Source: a virus
Virus record (IMG/VR): IMGVR_UViG_3300042691_033953
Span: 1-35,598 of that record
Length of the DNA stretch: 35,598 bases
Direction: 5' to 3' (one strand)
Shown here: piece by piece, positions 29,074-35,598 of the stretch
Layout of the letters: every line of letters begins with the position of its first letter
Numbering within the stretch: position 1 is the stretch's first letter
Translations under genes and position numbers: made by a program
The notes under the pieces: model-generated
Databases searched by the model: none
What the model saw: the letters and a program-made list of their open reading frames with translations, nothing else
What the model was told of the DNA's origin: nothing

Positions 29074-29102
29074 TTGACTTTAAATGTTGTTTTGTGTTAA
29101 AT
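29074..29102 (+). promoter_or_regulatory. Early promoter of the recombination operon
   Basis: TTGACT (29074-29079), 17-base spacer, TTAAAT or TAAATT -10 (29097-29103) preceded by TG. It faces the plus-strand operon beginning at 29198 and leaves a leader of about 88 bases. Confidence 0.75.
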
Positions 29103-29113
29103 TATGTACATAA
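29102..29113. promoter_or_regulatory. Perfect palindrome overlapping the early promoter start
   Basis: TTATGTACATAA is a perfect 12-bp palindrome over the -10 and the likely transcription start. Its place is that of a repressor operator, perhaps for the Cro-like protein at 28757-28984. Confidence 0.5.
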
Positions 29114-29132
29114 CAAAGCGCAAGTCTCCCAA

Positions 29133-29148
29133 TTTAGTCTAGACTAAA
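29133..29148. promoter_or_regulatory. Perfect 16-bp palindrome in the early leader
   Basis: TTTAGTCTAGACTAAA is self-complementary with no loop, so it reads better as a DNA-protein site than as an RNA hairpin. It lies about 25-40 bases downstream of the early transcription start. Confidence 0.55.
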
Positions 29149-29197
29149 CGGTTGTAGCGGCGCAAAGTTAAGGATTAACAAAAAAAATAGGTAAATC

Positions 29198-29395
29198 ATG
29201 AAAACAGACTTACAAGAATTGATCGATACAGCAAAAACATTGTGCGAAAGACTAGAACAAGCTGCTAAAGACGAACAGCAAATGTGTCAGGAATTACAAG
29301 ATGAATTTGAAATGTTATCTTGGCAAGCATTTAAAGTTATGGAAGACATCAAGTTGATCAAGCAATTTAAACAAATACAAGAAAAAGCGAGTTGA
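29198..29395 (+). CDS. Small coiled-coil protein, first early gene, 65 aa
   Basis: All-helical and charged (L-Q-E-L-I-D-T-A-K-T-L-C-E-R-L-E-Q-A-A) with heptad spacing, and Met/Cys/Trp near the middle. TAGG ribosome site. It is the first gene after the early promoter. Possibly an accessory or anti-repressor factor; not recognised. Confidence 0.55.
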   Translation: MKTDLQELIDTAKTLCERLEQAAKDEQQMCQELQDEFEMLSWQAFKVMEDIKLIKQFKQIQEKAS

Positions 29396-29397
29396 TC

Positions 29398-29703
29398 ATG
29401 TACAGCTACCAAGAAAGTTACGAGGATTTTATGAATGATTTTCATGACTCAATGTCATATCAAATGGAAGAACACAAAAAGAAATGCTTGAAAAAACTTT
29501 CTTTTGTATCAAAAGACGAAAATATACAAGAAAAGTTTGCAAAGATGATGATTGACGCAGAACAAGAAGGTTGCATTTACGCAGATGATTTTATGAGTTA
29601 TTTTGACATTGACGAATTGGATAGATACGCAATTTTGGAAGATTTAGAGAATTTTATAATAGAATATAAAGAGCAAAAAGAAAATGAGGTTGATTATGAA
29701 TAA
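29398..29703 (+). CDS. Acidic helical early protein, 101 aa
   Basis: The start at ATG 29398 is preferred over TTG 29392. Strongly acidic and helical (Y-E-D-F-M-N-D-F-H-D-S-M-S-Y, D-E-L-D-R-Y-A-I-L-E-D-L-E-N-F). Acidic small phage proteins often mimic DNA or inhibit nucleases, but no such family is recognised here. It overlaps the RecT gene by 8 bases. Confidence 0.55.
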   Translation: MYSYQESYEDFMNDFHDSMSYQMEEHKKKCLKKLSFVSKDENIQEKFAKMMIDAEQEGCIYADDFMSYFDIDELDRYAILEDLENFIIEYKEQKENEVDYE

Positions 29704-30484
29704 CGAATTGGTAACGCAAGATGATTTTAGCAAGCAATTGGCAGAATTAGACAAAATTCAAGAGACTTGCAGAAAGCTAATGAATACCAAACATTATGCT
29801 AAAATGGGAGAAGATGGAATTCATACAATCATAGCTCGTTGCAAATCGTTAGGAATTCATCCATTTGAAGGCCTTAACGGAGGTTTCTACATGGTAAACG
29901 GTAAAATGGGCATGTCAACTGAGATGATGGCTGCATTGGTCAGGAAACGCGGTCATTCAATAACGAAAGATCCTAAATCAAATGATGAGGTTGTTATACT
30001 GCACGGTAAACGTGCTGATTCAGGTGATACTTGGACATGCTCATTTTCAAAAAATGATGCTTTGAGGGCTGGTTTATGGGATGGACCAACATGGAAAAAG
30101 TACCCACAAATTATGATGTACAACCGTTGTATGTCTATGCTGTTCAGACAGTTATTTCCAGACTTAAGCATGGGCGCGGGCTACGTAGAAGACGAACTTA
30201 AAGAGATCGCTAGAGTCGACGAGTATAAGCTCCCCGTGACTGAATGCGAAGTTGTACAGCCTGTTGTTATGAAAGAGACTGCTCCCCTTGTTAATCGTGA
30301 AGAGATGATTATTCAGCTTGGAGGAATTCTAGAAGATTGTGGAACTGACTACGAAGATAAAATCTGCGAGCATTACAAAATAAAAAATATTGATGGCATT
30401 CCTGATGCTGATTTAAAAAAGGTCATTCAAAAAGCGTTAGCATTCAGAGAAATTAAAATTAAACAAGCTGAATCGCAAGGATAA
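29696..30484 (+). CDS. recT: RecT-family single-strand annealing protein, 262 aa
   Basis: Start at ATG 29696, with GAGG 8 bases before. The core C-K-S-L-G-I-H-P-F-E-G, then G-G-F-Y-M-V-N-G-K-M-G-M-S-T-E-M-M-A-A-L-V, then Y-P-Q-I-M-M-Y-N-R-C-M-S-M-L-F-R-Q-L-F-P-D, is the RecT/Bet-like recombinase pattern. It anneals single strands at replication forks and works with the downstream exonuclease. Length is typical (260-300 aa). Confidence 0.88.
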   Translation: MNNELVTQDDFSKQLAELDKIQETCRKLMNTKHYAKMGEDGIHTIIARCKSLGIHPFEGLNGGFYMVNGKMGMSTEMMAALVRKRGHSITKDPKSNDEVVILHGKRADSGDTWTCSFSKNDALRAGLWDGPTWKKYPQIMMYNRCMSMLFRQLFPDLSMGAGYVEDELKEIARVDEYKLPVTECEVVQPVVMKETAPLVNREEMIIQLGGILEDCGTDYEDKICEHYKIKNIDGIPDADLKKVIQKALAFREIKIKQAESQG

Positions 30485-30487
30485 ATA

Positions 30488-30652
30488 ATGAAAGAAAATA
30501 AATGGATATCACATTTGGAATGGATAACGATTATGGTCACATTGATAGGTGGATTTTATATATTAGACGGAAAGATCGATAGGCAATCTTCTCGTACTGA
30601 TAGGTTGTATGAAATGTTTATTGATTTAATCAAGGAAACCAGAAGCAAGTGA
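30488..30652 (+). CDS. Small membrane protein between recT and the exonuclease, 54 aa
   Basis: Too short for routine ORF calling. ATG at 30488. Residues about 10-26 (L-E-W-I-T-I-M-V-T-L-I-G-G-F-Y-I-L) are a membrane span, followed by a charged helix (D-G-K-I-D-R-Q-S-S-R-T-D-R-L-Y-E-M-F). Its TGA overlaps the GTG start of the exonuclease gene, so it is co-translated. It belongs to the tiny span-plus-helix set. Confidence 0.65.
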   Translation: MKENKWISHLEWITIMVTLIGGFYILDGKIDRQSSRTDRLYEMFIDLIKETRSK

Positions 30653-31488
30653 ATGAACTTAAACAAGGCTCTAGCGATTGGCTAGAGCTTCGAAAAACAA
30701 AAATAACAGCAACAGATAGCGGAGTGATTCTAGGGTTGTCTCCTTTTAAAACTCCTTTTGCACTGTGGCGTCAAAAAATGGACTTAGATCCACCTGAAAT
30801 TGAAACACCCGCAATGGCAAGAGGAACTCTTCTTGAACCGATAGCAAGAGAGTGGCTAGAAAAGAAACGCGGCATAAAATGCGAGCCTATTGTAATTATT
30901 AAAGACTTTATGATGGCTTCATTAGACGGACTTACAAGCGATAAAAAGACTGTAGTTGAGATTAAATGCGGATCAAAGTCTTTTGCGCAAGCAGAGCGCG
31001 GGGAAATAGCGCCCTATTATCTTAGTCAATTATACCATCAAATGCATTGCGCCGATGTTGATCAATCTCTATTTGTTGCGTTCAACGGAGAACACGGCAT
31101 AGTAATACCCGTTGAAAGAGATCAGGATTTCATAAATAACATGATCGAAAAAGAACGGGAATTTTACGAATGCCTCATAACATTTACTTCTCCTATGATG
31201 ACTACGCGGGATTATCTGACGAGGTCAGATTCACAATGGATCAGCTTGTCAGAGAAATATCGAATTGCACACCAGAATCTGAAGAATGCGGAAGAACTGG
31301 AACAGAACTTGAAACAGGAGTTGATTGCATTGTCTCAGTCAAAATCAACGATGGGAAACGGGATAAAACTATCAAAAGTAGTGAAAAAAGGGTTAATCGA
31401 TTACTCTGCAATTCAAGAAATAAAAAACGTAGACTTAGAAAAATACAGAAAAAAACCGATTGAATATTTTCGAGTCTCAATTGATTAA
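30649..31488 (+). CDS. YqaJ/lambda-type exonuclease, 279 aa (GTG start)
   Basis: The GTG at 30649 is the only start that keeps the conserved N-terminus Q-G-S-S-D-W-L-E-L-R then I-T-A-T-D-S-G-V-I-L-G. The catalytic set is visible: Glu63 (L-L-E-P-I-A), Asp93 (A-S-L-D-G), Glu104 and Lys106 (V-V-E-I-K-C), then Y-L-S-Q-L-Y-H-Q-M-H. The enzyme resects double-strand ends 5'-to-3' to give the substrate for RecT. The C-terminal ~80 residues are a Lys-rich helical extension. Confidence 0.9.
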   Translation: MNELKQGSSDWLELRKTKITATDSGVILGLSPFKTPFALWRQKMDLDPPEIETPAMARGTLLEPIAREWLEKKRGIKCEPIVIIKDFMMASLDGLTSDKKTVVEIKCGSKSFAQAERGEIAPYYLSQLYHQMHCADVDQSLFVAFNGEHGIVIPVERDQDFINNMIEKEREFYECLITFTSPMMTTRDYLTRSDSQWISLSEKYRIAHQNLKNAEELEQNLKQELIALSQSKSTMGNGIKLSKVVKKGLIDYSAIQEIKNVDLEKYRKKPIEYFRVSID

Positions 31489-31499
31489 AAAGGAATTGC

Positions 31500-31580
31500 A
31501 TGTCACAAGAACACATCTTAGATTTTGTTTGTTTTGTTGTTTTTTTATGCGTTGTTTCGATTCTTATATCAAATGAATAG
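31500..31580 (+). CDS. Possible membrane micropeptide, 26 aa
   Basis: ATG at 31500 has AAGGA 6-10 bases upstream. The product is one hydrophobic helix (F-V-C-F-V-V-F-L-C-V-V-S-I-L-I) with polar ends. It lies between the exonuclease and the next small membrane gene. Holin-like or regulatory; short enough to be chance, but the ribosome site is good. Confidence 0.45.
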   Translation: MSQEHILDFVCFVVFLCVVSILISNE

Positions 31581-31642
31581 CATTCACAAACTTATTGACT
31601 TTTACTTGTTCTAATTTTAAAATCTTTACCCTAGAGTTTTTT

Positions 31643-31831
31643 ATGGAATTTAGCAAGTCTATTTCTTTTATTTTTGGTGGAATTTTTTCTATATTTTTAA
31701 TGTCAATTTTGTATTTTTTCACATCTAATGTCATGCTGAAAGAAATACATAGAGAAATAAAAGAAATTAACGAATTTGTGAAAGATATGCATGAAATAAC
31801 TCATTTAGAAATCTCAAAACGAAAACATTAG
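31643..31831 (+). CDS. Small membrane-anchored helical protein, 62 aa
   Basis: The start at 31643 is preferred over 31595, which has no ribosome site. Residues about 7-28 (I-S-F-I-F-G-G-I-F-S-I-F-L-M-S-I-L-Y-F-F) are the span, then H-R-E-I-K-E-I-N-E-F-V-K helix. Another member of the tiny span-plus-coil group. Confidence 0.55.
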   Translation: MEFSKSISFIFGGIFSIFLMSILYFFTSNVMLKEIHREIKEINEFVKDMHEITHLEISKRKH

Positions 31832-31836
31832 GTTGT

Positions 31837-32034
31837 ATGGCGCAGTTATTTTTATTTGAAGAAACACAAGAAGATCGATTAGAACGAAAAATGAGACAGT
31901 TAGAAGAAAAATATGATGTTCTTCGAAAAGGTCAATACGCAAAAATCACAAGTCTTCAAAAAGAAGTCAAAACCTTGATAGAGCAAATGGAGTTTTTGCA
32001 GTCTAACATTGCAAAAAAAGGGTATTATCTATAA
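31837..32034 (+). CDS. Coiled-coil early protein, 65 aa
   Basis: Charged helix throughout (D-R-L-E-R-K-M-R-Q-L-E-E-K-Y, Q-K-E-V-K-T-L-I-E-Q-M-E-F-L) with a short hydrophobic start (M-A-Q-L-F-L-F). Ends 1 base into the next gene. No known family. Confidence 0.5.
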   Translation: MAQLFLFEETQEDRLERKMRQLEEKYDVLRKGQYAKITSLQKEVKTLIEQMEFLQSNIAKKGYYL

Positions 32035-32219
32035 TGGAATGGTTTAAAAAACATGTAGATTTAGTGATTATGTTATCCGCTTTTGCAAGTTCCGTTTTAT
32101 GGATGAACGGAAAATTTAATGAAATAGAAAAGGACATAGCAATAATTAAAACAGTGCTTGTTTTACGAAATATAATGCCCGCAGAGCTAGCAAATCATCA
32201 AGAAAAGGAGTGTAAATGA
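32034..32219 (+). CDS. Small membrane-anchored helical protein, 61 aa
   Basis: Residues about 9-24 (D-L-V-I-M-L-S-A-F-A-S-S-V-L-W-M) form a span, then G-K-F-N-E-I-E-K-D-I-A-I-I-K helix. Overlaps both neighbours by 1-4 bases, so it is part of one coupled series. Confidence 0.55.
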   Translation: MEWFKKHVDLVIMLSAFASSVLWMNGKFNEIEKDIAIIKTVLVLRNIMPAELANHQEKECK

Positions 32220-32413
32220 ACGAATCCATAAGCAAAATTTCAGTTTTAAAAAGACGAATAAAACAAATCATTGAAGACGATCAATTGCAATCACCGACAA
32301 TTTTAACATACAGCGAAGGCTTTTCAATGCCTAATTTTAAGATTACCGTTGAATTGGTGCCACAAGATTCTTTTGTAGACGCAAAAGGGGTACGCTGGAT
32401 TCGTGAACGATGA
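32216..32413 (+). CDS. Hypothetical early protein, 65 aa
   Basis: Not recognised. Lys/Arg-rich helix at the start, then a beta-like part (P-N-F-K-I-T-V-E-L-V-P-Q-D) ending K-G-V-R-W-I-R-E-R. It overlaps neighbouring genes by 4 bases on each side. Confidence 0.5.
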   Translation: MNESISKISVLKRRIKQIIEDDQLQSPTILTYSEGFSMPNFKITVELVPQDSFVDAKGVRWIRER

Positions 32414-33000
32414 ACATATTAATATACTCATCAATTTTGACTAGCGCTATATTTTTAGCGCATTCTTTTTTCCTAAAAGGGAAAAGGTCTTTTTTGTATT
32501 ACATTGGTCTTTTTGTCATATTTTCTGTAATAGAATTTTTTTTCACATTCCATAAATGCCATGGCGATGTTTTTGATAAATATTTAGCAAACAGTGTTGT
32601 TGTATATACTGGTGAAAACACAAAACCTAAAGACACTATTAGAGAAGCAAATAAAGACTTTCTTAATAAATGTTGGGAAATGGCTGAATATCACGAAAGT
32701 GAAGCTAAAAGATGCTTTTTTCAAGCAGAAGATTCTTGCCTTTTATTGCCGAACGTAGACTGTAAAGAAAAAGCTAAGGCTTGTTTTGCTACAACCATAG
32801 CTCTTCTTTATCCAGCTAGCCCCTCTTATAGAATCATTGCTGGAATCATAACTGCAAGCGGGCAATATGGACTTTCTGTAATGGATGAATGGCAATACAT
32901 TGAAAGCAAGCTTACTGAAGCTAAATATCATTACGAAATGCAAAGCCATTATATTCTTTTATACAACCATCAAGTTCATTTGTTAAACGCGAAAAAATAG
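32410..33000 (+). CDS. Membrane protein with helical Cys-rich domain, 196 aa
   Basis: Two hydrophobic spans lie at about residues 3-20 and 28-48 (L-Y-Y-I-G-L-F-V-I-F-S-V-I-E-F-F-F). A soluble alpha domain of about 145 residues follows, with paired Cys (K-C-W-E, R-C-F-F, S-C-L-L, D-C-K-E, A-C-F-A) and R-I-I-A-G-I-I-T-A-S-G-Q-Y-G near the C-terminus. It resembles a family I know only as hypothetical. Possibly an exclusion or membrane-signalling protein. Confidence 0.55.
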   Translation: MNILIYSSILTSAIFLAHSFFLKGKRSFLYYIGLFVIFSVIEFFFTFHKCHGDVFDKYLANSVVVYTGENTKPKDTIREANKDFLNKCWEMAEYHESEAKRCFFQAEDSCLLLPNVDCKEKAKACFATTIALLYPASPSYRIIAGIITASGQYGLSVMDEWQYIESKLTEAKYHYEMQSHYILLYNHQVHLLNAKK

Positions 33001-33005
33001 AAAAA

Positions 33006-33033
33006 TTGACAAATATTACGGAACGGATATCAT
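33006..33033 (+). promoter_or_regulatory. Strong promoter before the small Cys-rich gene
   Basis: TTGACA (6 of 6) at 33006-33011, 16-base spacer, TATCAT (5 of 6) at 33028-33033. It would start transcription near 33040, about 30 bases before the small gene with its GGAG site. Confidence 0.7.
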
Positions 33034-33070
33034 GAGGTTATACGGCCCTCTTGAAAAAAAGGAGCTCGAT

Positions 33071-33253
33071 ATGATCTTAGATCCCGTTCCACCCATTCAT
33101 TCAGATATCACTATAGTAATTGACAACAGCTGCAATTCGTGCTGTTGCATTCCTTGGATTCGAAACAAATCCCCGACTAAAAAAATCCAGGATATTGCTA
33201 AAAAATGTTTAGAAAAAAAAGATGAAACAAAGAATCACTTTTGTGAGGGATAG
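33071..33253 (+). CDS. Small protein with Cys cluster, 60 aa, own promoter
   Basis: ATG 33071 is preferred over 33032, since AAGGAG stands 7 bases before it and the promoter -10 overlaps the upstream ATG. The core S-C-N-S-C-C-C-I-P-W-I-R has four Cys in six positions, then a Lys-rich tail. The stop touches the stop of the convergent glycosyltransferase gene. It may be a regulator or toxin-like peptide; unrecognised. Confidence 0.55.
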   Translation: MILDPVPPIHSDITIVIDNSCNSCCCIPWIRNKSPTKKIQDIAKKCLEKKDETKNHFCEG

Positions 33254-33922
33254 TTACACTGGTTTTTCTTGAGTTAACATTTCTGCAAACATTCCAATAT
33301 TTCCAGCATGATCAAATTGAATTAAAGGGTCTATCCAAATGTCAAAACCACATTCCCTCACTCTTCTACAAAAAACGTAGTCTTCACCCCAAAATTCTCC
33401 ATCTTTGACTTCTGTTTCAAACAAGCAATGACCCCATTCGTCTTTAAGTTTTTCTGCTTTTGGCTGAAAATATAAATGTGAAAAGTGTTCTGTCATTTTT
33501 TCTAATACACATTTTTTTATTAGCATGAACCCAGCTGGGATATATTGCATTTTCAATAATCCTTTTCCATTACTCTGTAAAGCACCATCTTCATTATGAC
33601 ATCCTCTAAAAAGAAATGTTTTTTCTCCTCTTGCTGGATATAAACCCCCAACAAAATCTACTTCATGCTCTAACATTTTTAAAACTGCTACTGGAGGCCA
33701 CCCTAAATCAGAATCTATACAAAGCATATGAGTGCAATCTGACTCAAGAAATGCTTTGTTTAGCCTATTTCTTTCTGCTATTAAAAGCGATCCACTACAA
33801 TTAACAGATATTTTATACTCAATTCCATTTGTAGCTAATAACATACATGTTTCAGCCAAAGCAATTGTGTATTGTACGTGTGTTTTCCCATCAAAAGCAG
33901 GTGTTGCAATAAATATTTTCAT
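33254..33922 (-). CDS. GT-A family glycosyltransferase, 222 aa
   Basis: M-K-I-F-I-A-T-P-A-F-D-G, then E-R-N-R-L-N-K-A-F-L-E-S-D-C-T-H-M-L-C-I-D-S-D-L-G-W, gives a nucleotide-sugar-binding Rossmann-like start and a D-x-D (Asp70, Asp72). Y-I-P-A-G-F-M-L-I-K and the later W-G-E-D-Y-V-F-C-R-R segment fit the acceptor/base part of small GT-A enzymes. Its ATG overlaps the stop of the fibre gene (ATGA), so it may modify the fibre or a host receptor. Confidence 0.75.
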   Translation of the reverse strand: MKIFIATPAFDGKTHVQYTIALAETCMLLATNGIEYKISVNCSGSLLIAERNRLNKAFLESDCTHMLCIDSDLGWPPVAVLKMLEHEVDFVGGLYPARGEKTFLFRGCHNEDGALQSNGKGLLKMQYIPAGFMLIKKCVLEKMTEHFSHLYFQPKAEKLKDEWGHCLFETEVKDGEFWGEDYVFCRRVRECGFDIWIDPLIQFDHAGNIGMFAEMLTQEKPV

Positions 33923-35598
33923 GTTGCCTTAATGTATAATGATCGTTCGTAATTTGTTAATATTTCTGTTGTAATAGATAATTGCGCATCCGTCGGAACT
34001 TGAAATTGTGTAGCTATATTATAAGGGTAATCTGTGTTAGATGTTTGTATAACACCAGCATTCCCACCTGACACAAAAACTGTTCCACCTGATATTAAAG
34101 ATAAAATAGAAGTAGATGGGGTTGACTGTAATTCAAAAGCACTTAAATTTGTGGATGTATAAATACCGAATGACCCTCCAGCAACCATATATCCATTACC
34201 ATAAGCTAAATAGGTATCTGAACTAAATGGAACACCTTGATTTGTCCATGACACAAGATCTGTAGATGTATAAACTCCACTTGCTCCAGCAAAATAACTA
34301 CCAAATCCGTATGATAATGAATTTATTGTTACTGCTGTTCCTAAAGAATATGATGTAAATGTATATCCGTCAGTTGTTGTATAAATATTACCAGCGGTTG
34401 CCCCCAAAATAAATTGGGAACCAAGAGTGTCATAATAAACAGAACTTACTGTTGTCAAATATGTTCCTGTTGGATTCCATGTTGTACCATCAGTGGATGT
34501 TGTTACAAATCCAACACCACCTGCAACAAACAAACTTCCATTATACGTTAAAGAAGAAATAGTAGAAGTAGTGCCAGAAGTTCTTGCAGTCCATGTTATT
34601 GCATCCGTACTAGAAGCTAAAACACCTCCAACACCACCGTAAACGTAAATACCAGATCCGTAGGTTAAACTAATAATACTACTGGTAGTACCAGAAGTTC
34701 TTGCAGTCCATGTAACAGCATTCGTACTAGAAGCTAAAGTTCCTCCTACACCACCATAAACATATAAACCTCCGCCATACGTCAAACCAAGAATAGCTGA
34801 AGCTGTACCTGATGTTCGAGCTGTCCATGTTGTTCCATCTGTACTTGTTCCTAGTTTTCCAGCGTTTCCTCCATAAACAAATAAACCAGAATCATAAATA
34901 ACTGAAAATATACTAGAAGTTGTTTGTGATGTTCTAGCAGTCCAAGTGATTGCATCTGTACTAGAAGAAATATAACCAGCCCACCCTCCAACAACATACG
35001 CACTATTTCCATAAGCTAGTGATGTTAAATTAGTTGAAGTACCAGAAGTTCTTGCAGTCCACGTTACTGCATCTGTACTGGTTGAAATACCTCCTAATTG
35101 CGTACAATAAACATATATACCACTTCCATACGTCAAACCAATAATAATTGATCCAGTCCCTGAATTTTCACCATACCATGTTATAGCATCTGTAGATGTT
35201 GAAGAAATACCAGATCTACCAACACAAACAAATTTAGAATTTAGATAACTTAAACCCATTCCACCATGCGGAATAGAGTTTAAAGTTACACCTGTTATTG
35301 GTTGTCTGGTTTGCCACGAAGTTCCATCAGTAGATGTTGTTATAGAAGACCCAGCACTTAAATATATTCCATTTCCATAAGCTTGAGCTATTCCATCTCC
35401 ATTATTTGGTGGGTACCTTGTTGTCCATGTTATGGCATCTGTGCTAGTTCTGATTCCTGAAATTACATAAAGTCCGTTTCCATAAGTTAAGGATCCTACA
35501 CTTGCACCACTTGCGCTTCTTGCAGTCCATGTTATTGCATCCGTACTAGAAGCTAAAGCATTTCCAACACCACCATAAACATATAGACCTCCGCCATA
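33919..35598 (-). CDS. Tail-collar/fibre protein, C-terminal part with Asp-box-like propeller repeats
   Basis: Continues the N-terminal part at 1-310 across the circle joint. About 13-14 units of roughly 40 residues each carry S-T-D-x-x-T-W then T-A-R-T-S-G and L-x-Y-G-x-x-x-Y-V-x-G-G, the S-x-D-x-x-T-W Asp-box (BNR) pattern of sialidase-like propellers. The last units are more diverged, and the C-terminal 40 residues (P-T-D-A-Q-L-S-I-T-T-E-I-L) are different. A receptor-binding propeller is likely; no catalytic sialidase residues were seen. The internal Met at 35259 is not the true start. Confidence 0.82.
   Translation of the reverse strand, partial: YGGGLYVYGGVGNALASSTDAITWTARSASGASVGSLTYGNGLYVISGIRTSTDAITWTTRYPPNNGDGIAQAYGNGIYLSAGSSITTSTDGTSWQTRQPITGVTLNSIPHGGMGLSYLNSKFVCVGRSGISSTSTDAITWYGENSGTGSIIIGLTYGSGIYVYCTQLGGISTSTDAVTWTARTSGTSTNLTSLAYGNSAYVVGGWAGYISSSTDAITWTARTSQTTSSIFSVIYDSGLFVYGGNAGKLGTSTDGTTWTARTSGTASAILGLTYGGGLYVYGGVGGTLASSTNAVTWTARTSGTTSSIISLTYGSGIYVYGGVGGVLASSTDAITWTARTSGTTSTISSLTYNGSLFVAGGVGFVTTSTDGTTWNPTGTYLTTVSSVYYDTLGSQFILGATAGNIYTTTDGYTFTSYSLGTAVTINSLSYGFGSYFAGASGVYTSTDLVSWTNQGVPFSSDTYLAYGNGYMVAGGSFGIYTSTNLSAFELQSTPSTSILSLISGGTVFVSGGNAGVIQTSNTDYPYNIATQFQVPTDAQLSITTEILTNYERSLYIKAT
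35529..35598. repeat. Terminal direct repeat, right copy (circular overlap)
   Basis: Identical to 1-70. The unique genome length is therefore 35,528 bp if the molecule is circular. Confidence 0.9.

Noticed and set aside
31170-31463. 97-aa plus-strand frame inside the exonuclease gene
   Set aside because: The exonuclease frame carries all family motifs; the second frame has none.

Overview
The window is an essentially complete, AT-rich genome of a short-tailed (podovirus-like) double-stranded DNA phage. Its last 70 bases repeat its first 70, and the tail-fibre reading frame continues without a break across that joint. The molecule is therefore best read as a circle, or a circularly permuted genome, of 35,528 bp. 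The host cannot be named from the sequence alone. Several small membrane and helical proteins look to me like hypothetical proteins of environmental Chlamydiae, but this is an unchecked impression.

Most of the minus strand is the virion module, read from high to low coordinates. It holds small and large terminase (24405-22719), P22-type portal (19831-17828), small accessory virion genes, scaffold (15868-15173), a tRNA-Asn, and the major capsid gene split by a group I intron (14866-13076). Then come capsid-decoration-like proteins, the tail adaptor (11131-10043), a large tail/nozzle protein (9434-7104), internal or ejection-type proteins (5917-2778), fibre and stalk proteins (2756-368), and a 639-aa collar-plus-propeller fibre that crosses the window ends. 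A glycosyltransferase is translationally coupled to that fibre. Three HNH homing-type endonucleases and one LAGLIDADG endonuclease sit among these genes.

The region from about 20 to 29 kb holds regulatory and DNA-metabolism genes on the minus strand. They are a serine recombinase, an FmdB-like zinc ribbon, a ParB-like protein, a twin-HTH protein, a RusA-type resolvase, a replication initiator-like protein that carries 22-bp iterons inside its own gene (a likely origin), and a Cro-like repressor. A divergent promoter at about 29.1 kb, with two perfect palindromes, drives a plus-strand early operon: RecT annealing protein, YqaJ/lambda-type exonuclease and many small membrane or coiled-coil proteins.

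The most striking items are these: (1) a group I intron in the capsid gene, with both splice sites fixed by P1 and P10 pairings, carrying its endonuclease gene on the opposite strand; (2) a plus-strand protein resembling the C-terminal domain of the RNA polymerase alpha subunit, in the middle of the virion operon; (3) a candidate structured small RNA at 28.14-28.23 kb; and (4) an iteron origin inside the initiator gene. I recognise no endolysin, holin, DNA polymerase or RNA polymerase. Lysis and replication must rely on unrecognised genes or on the host.
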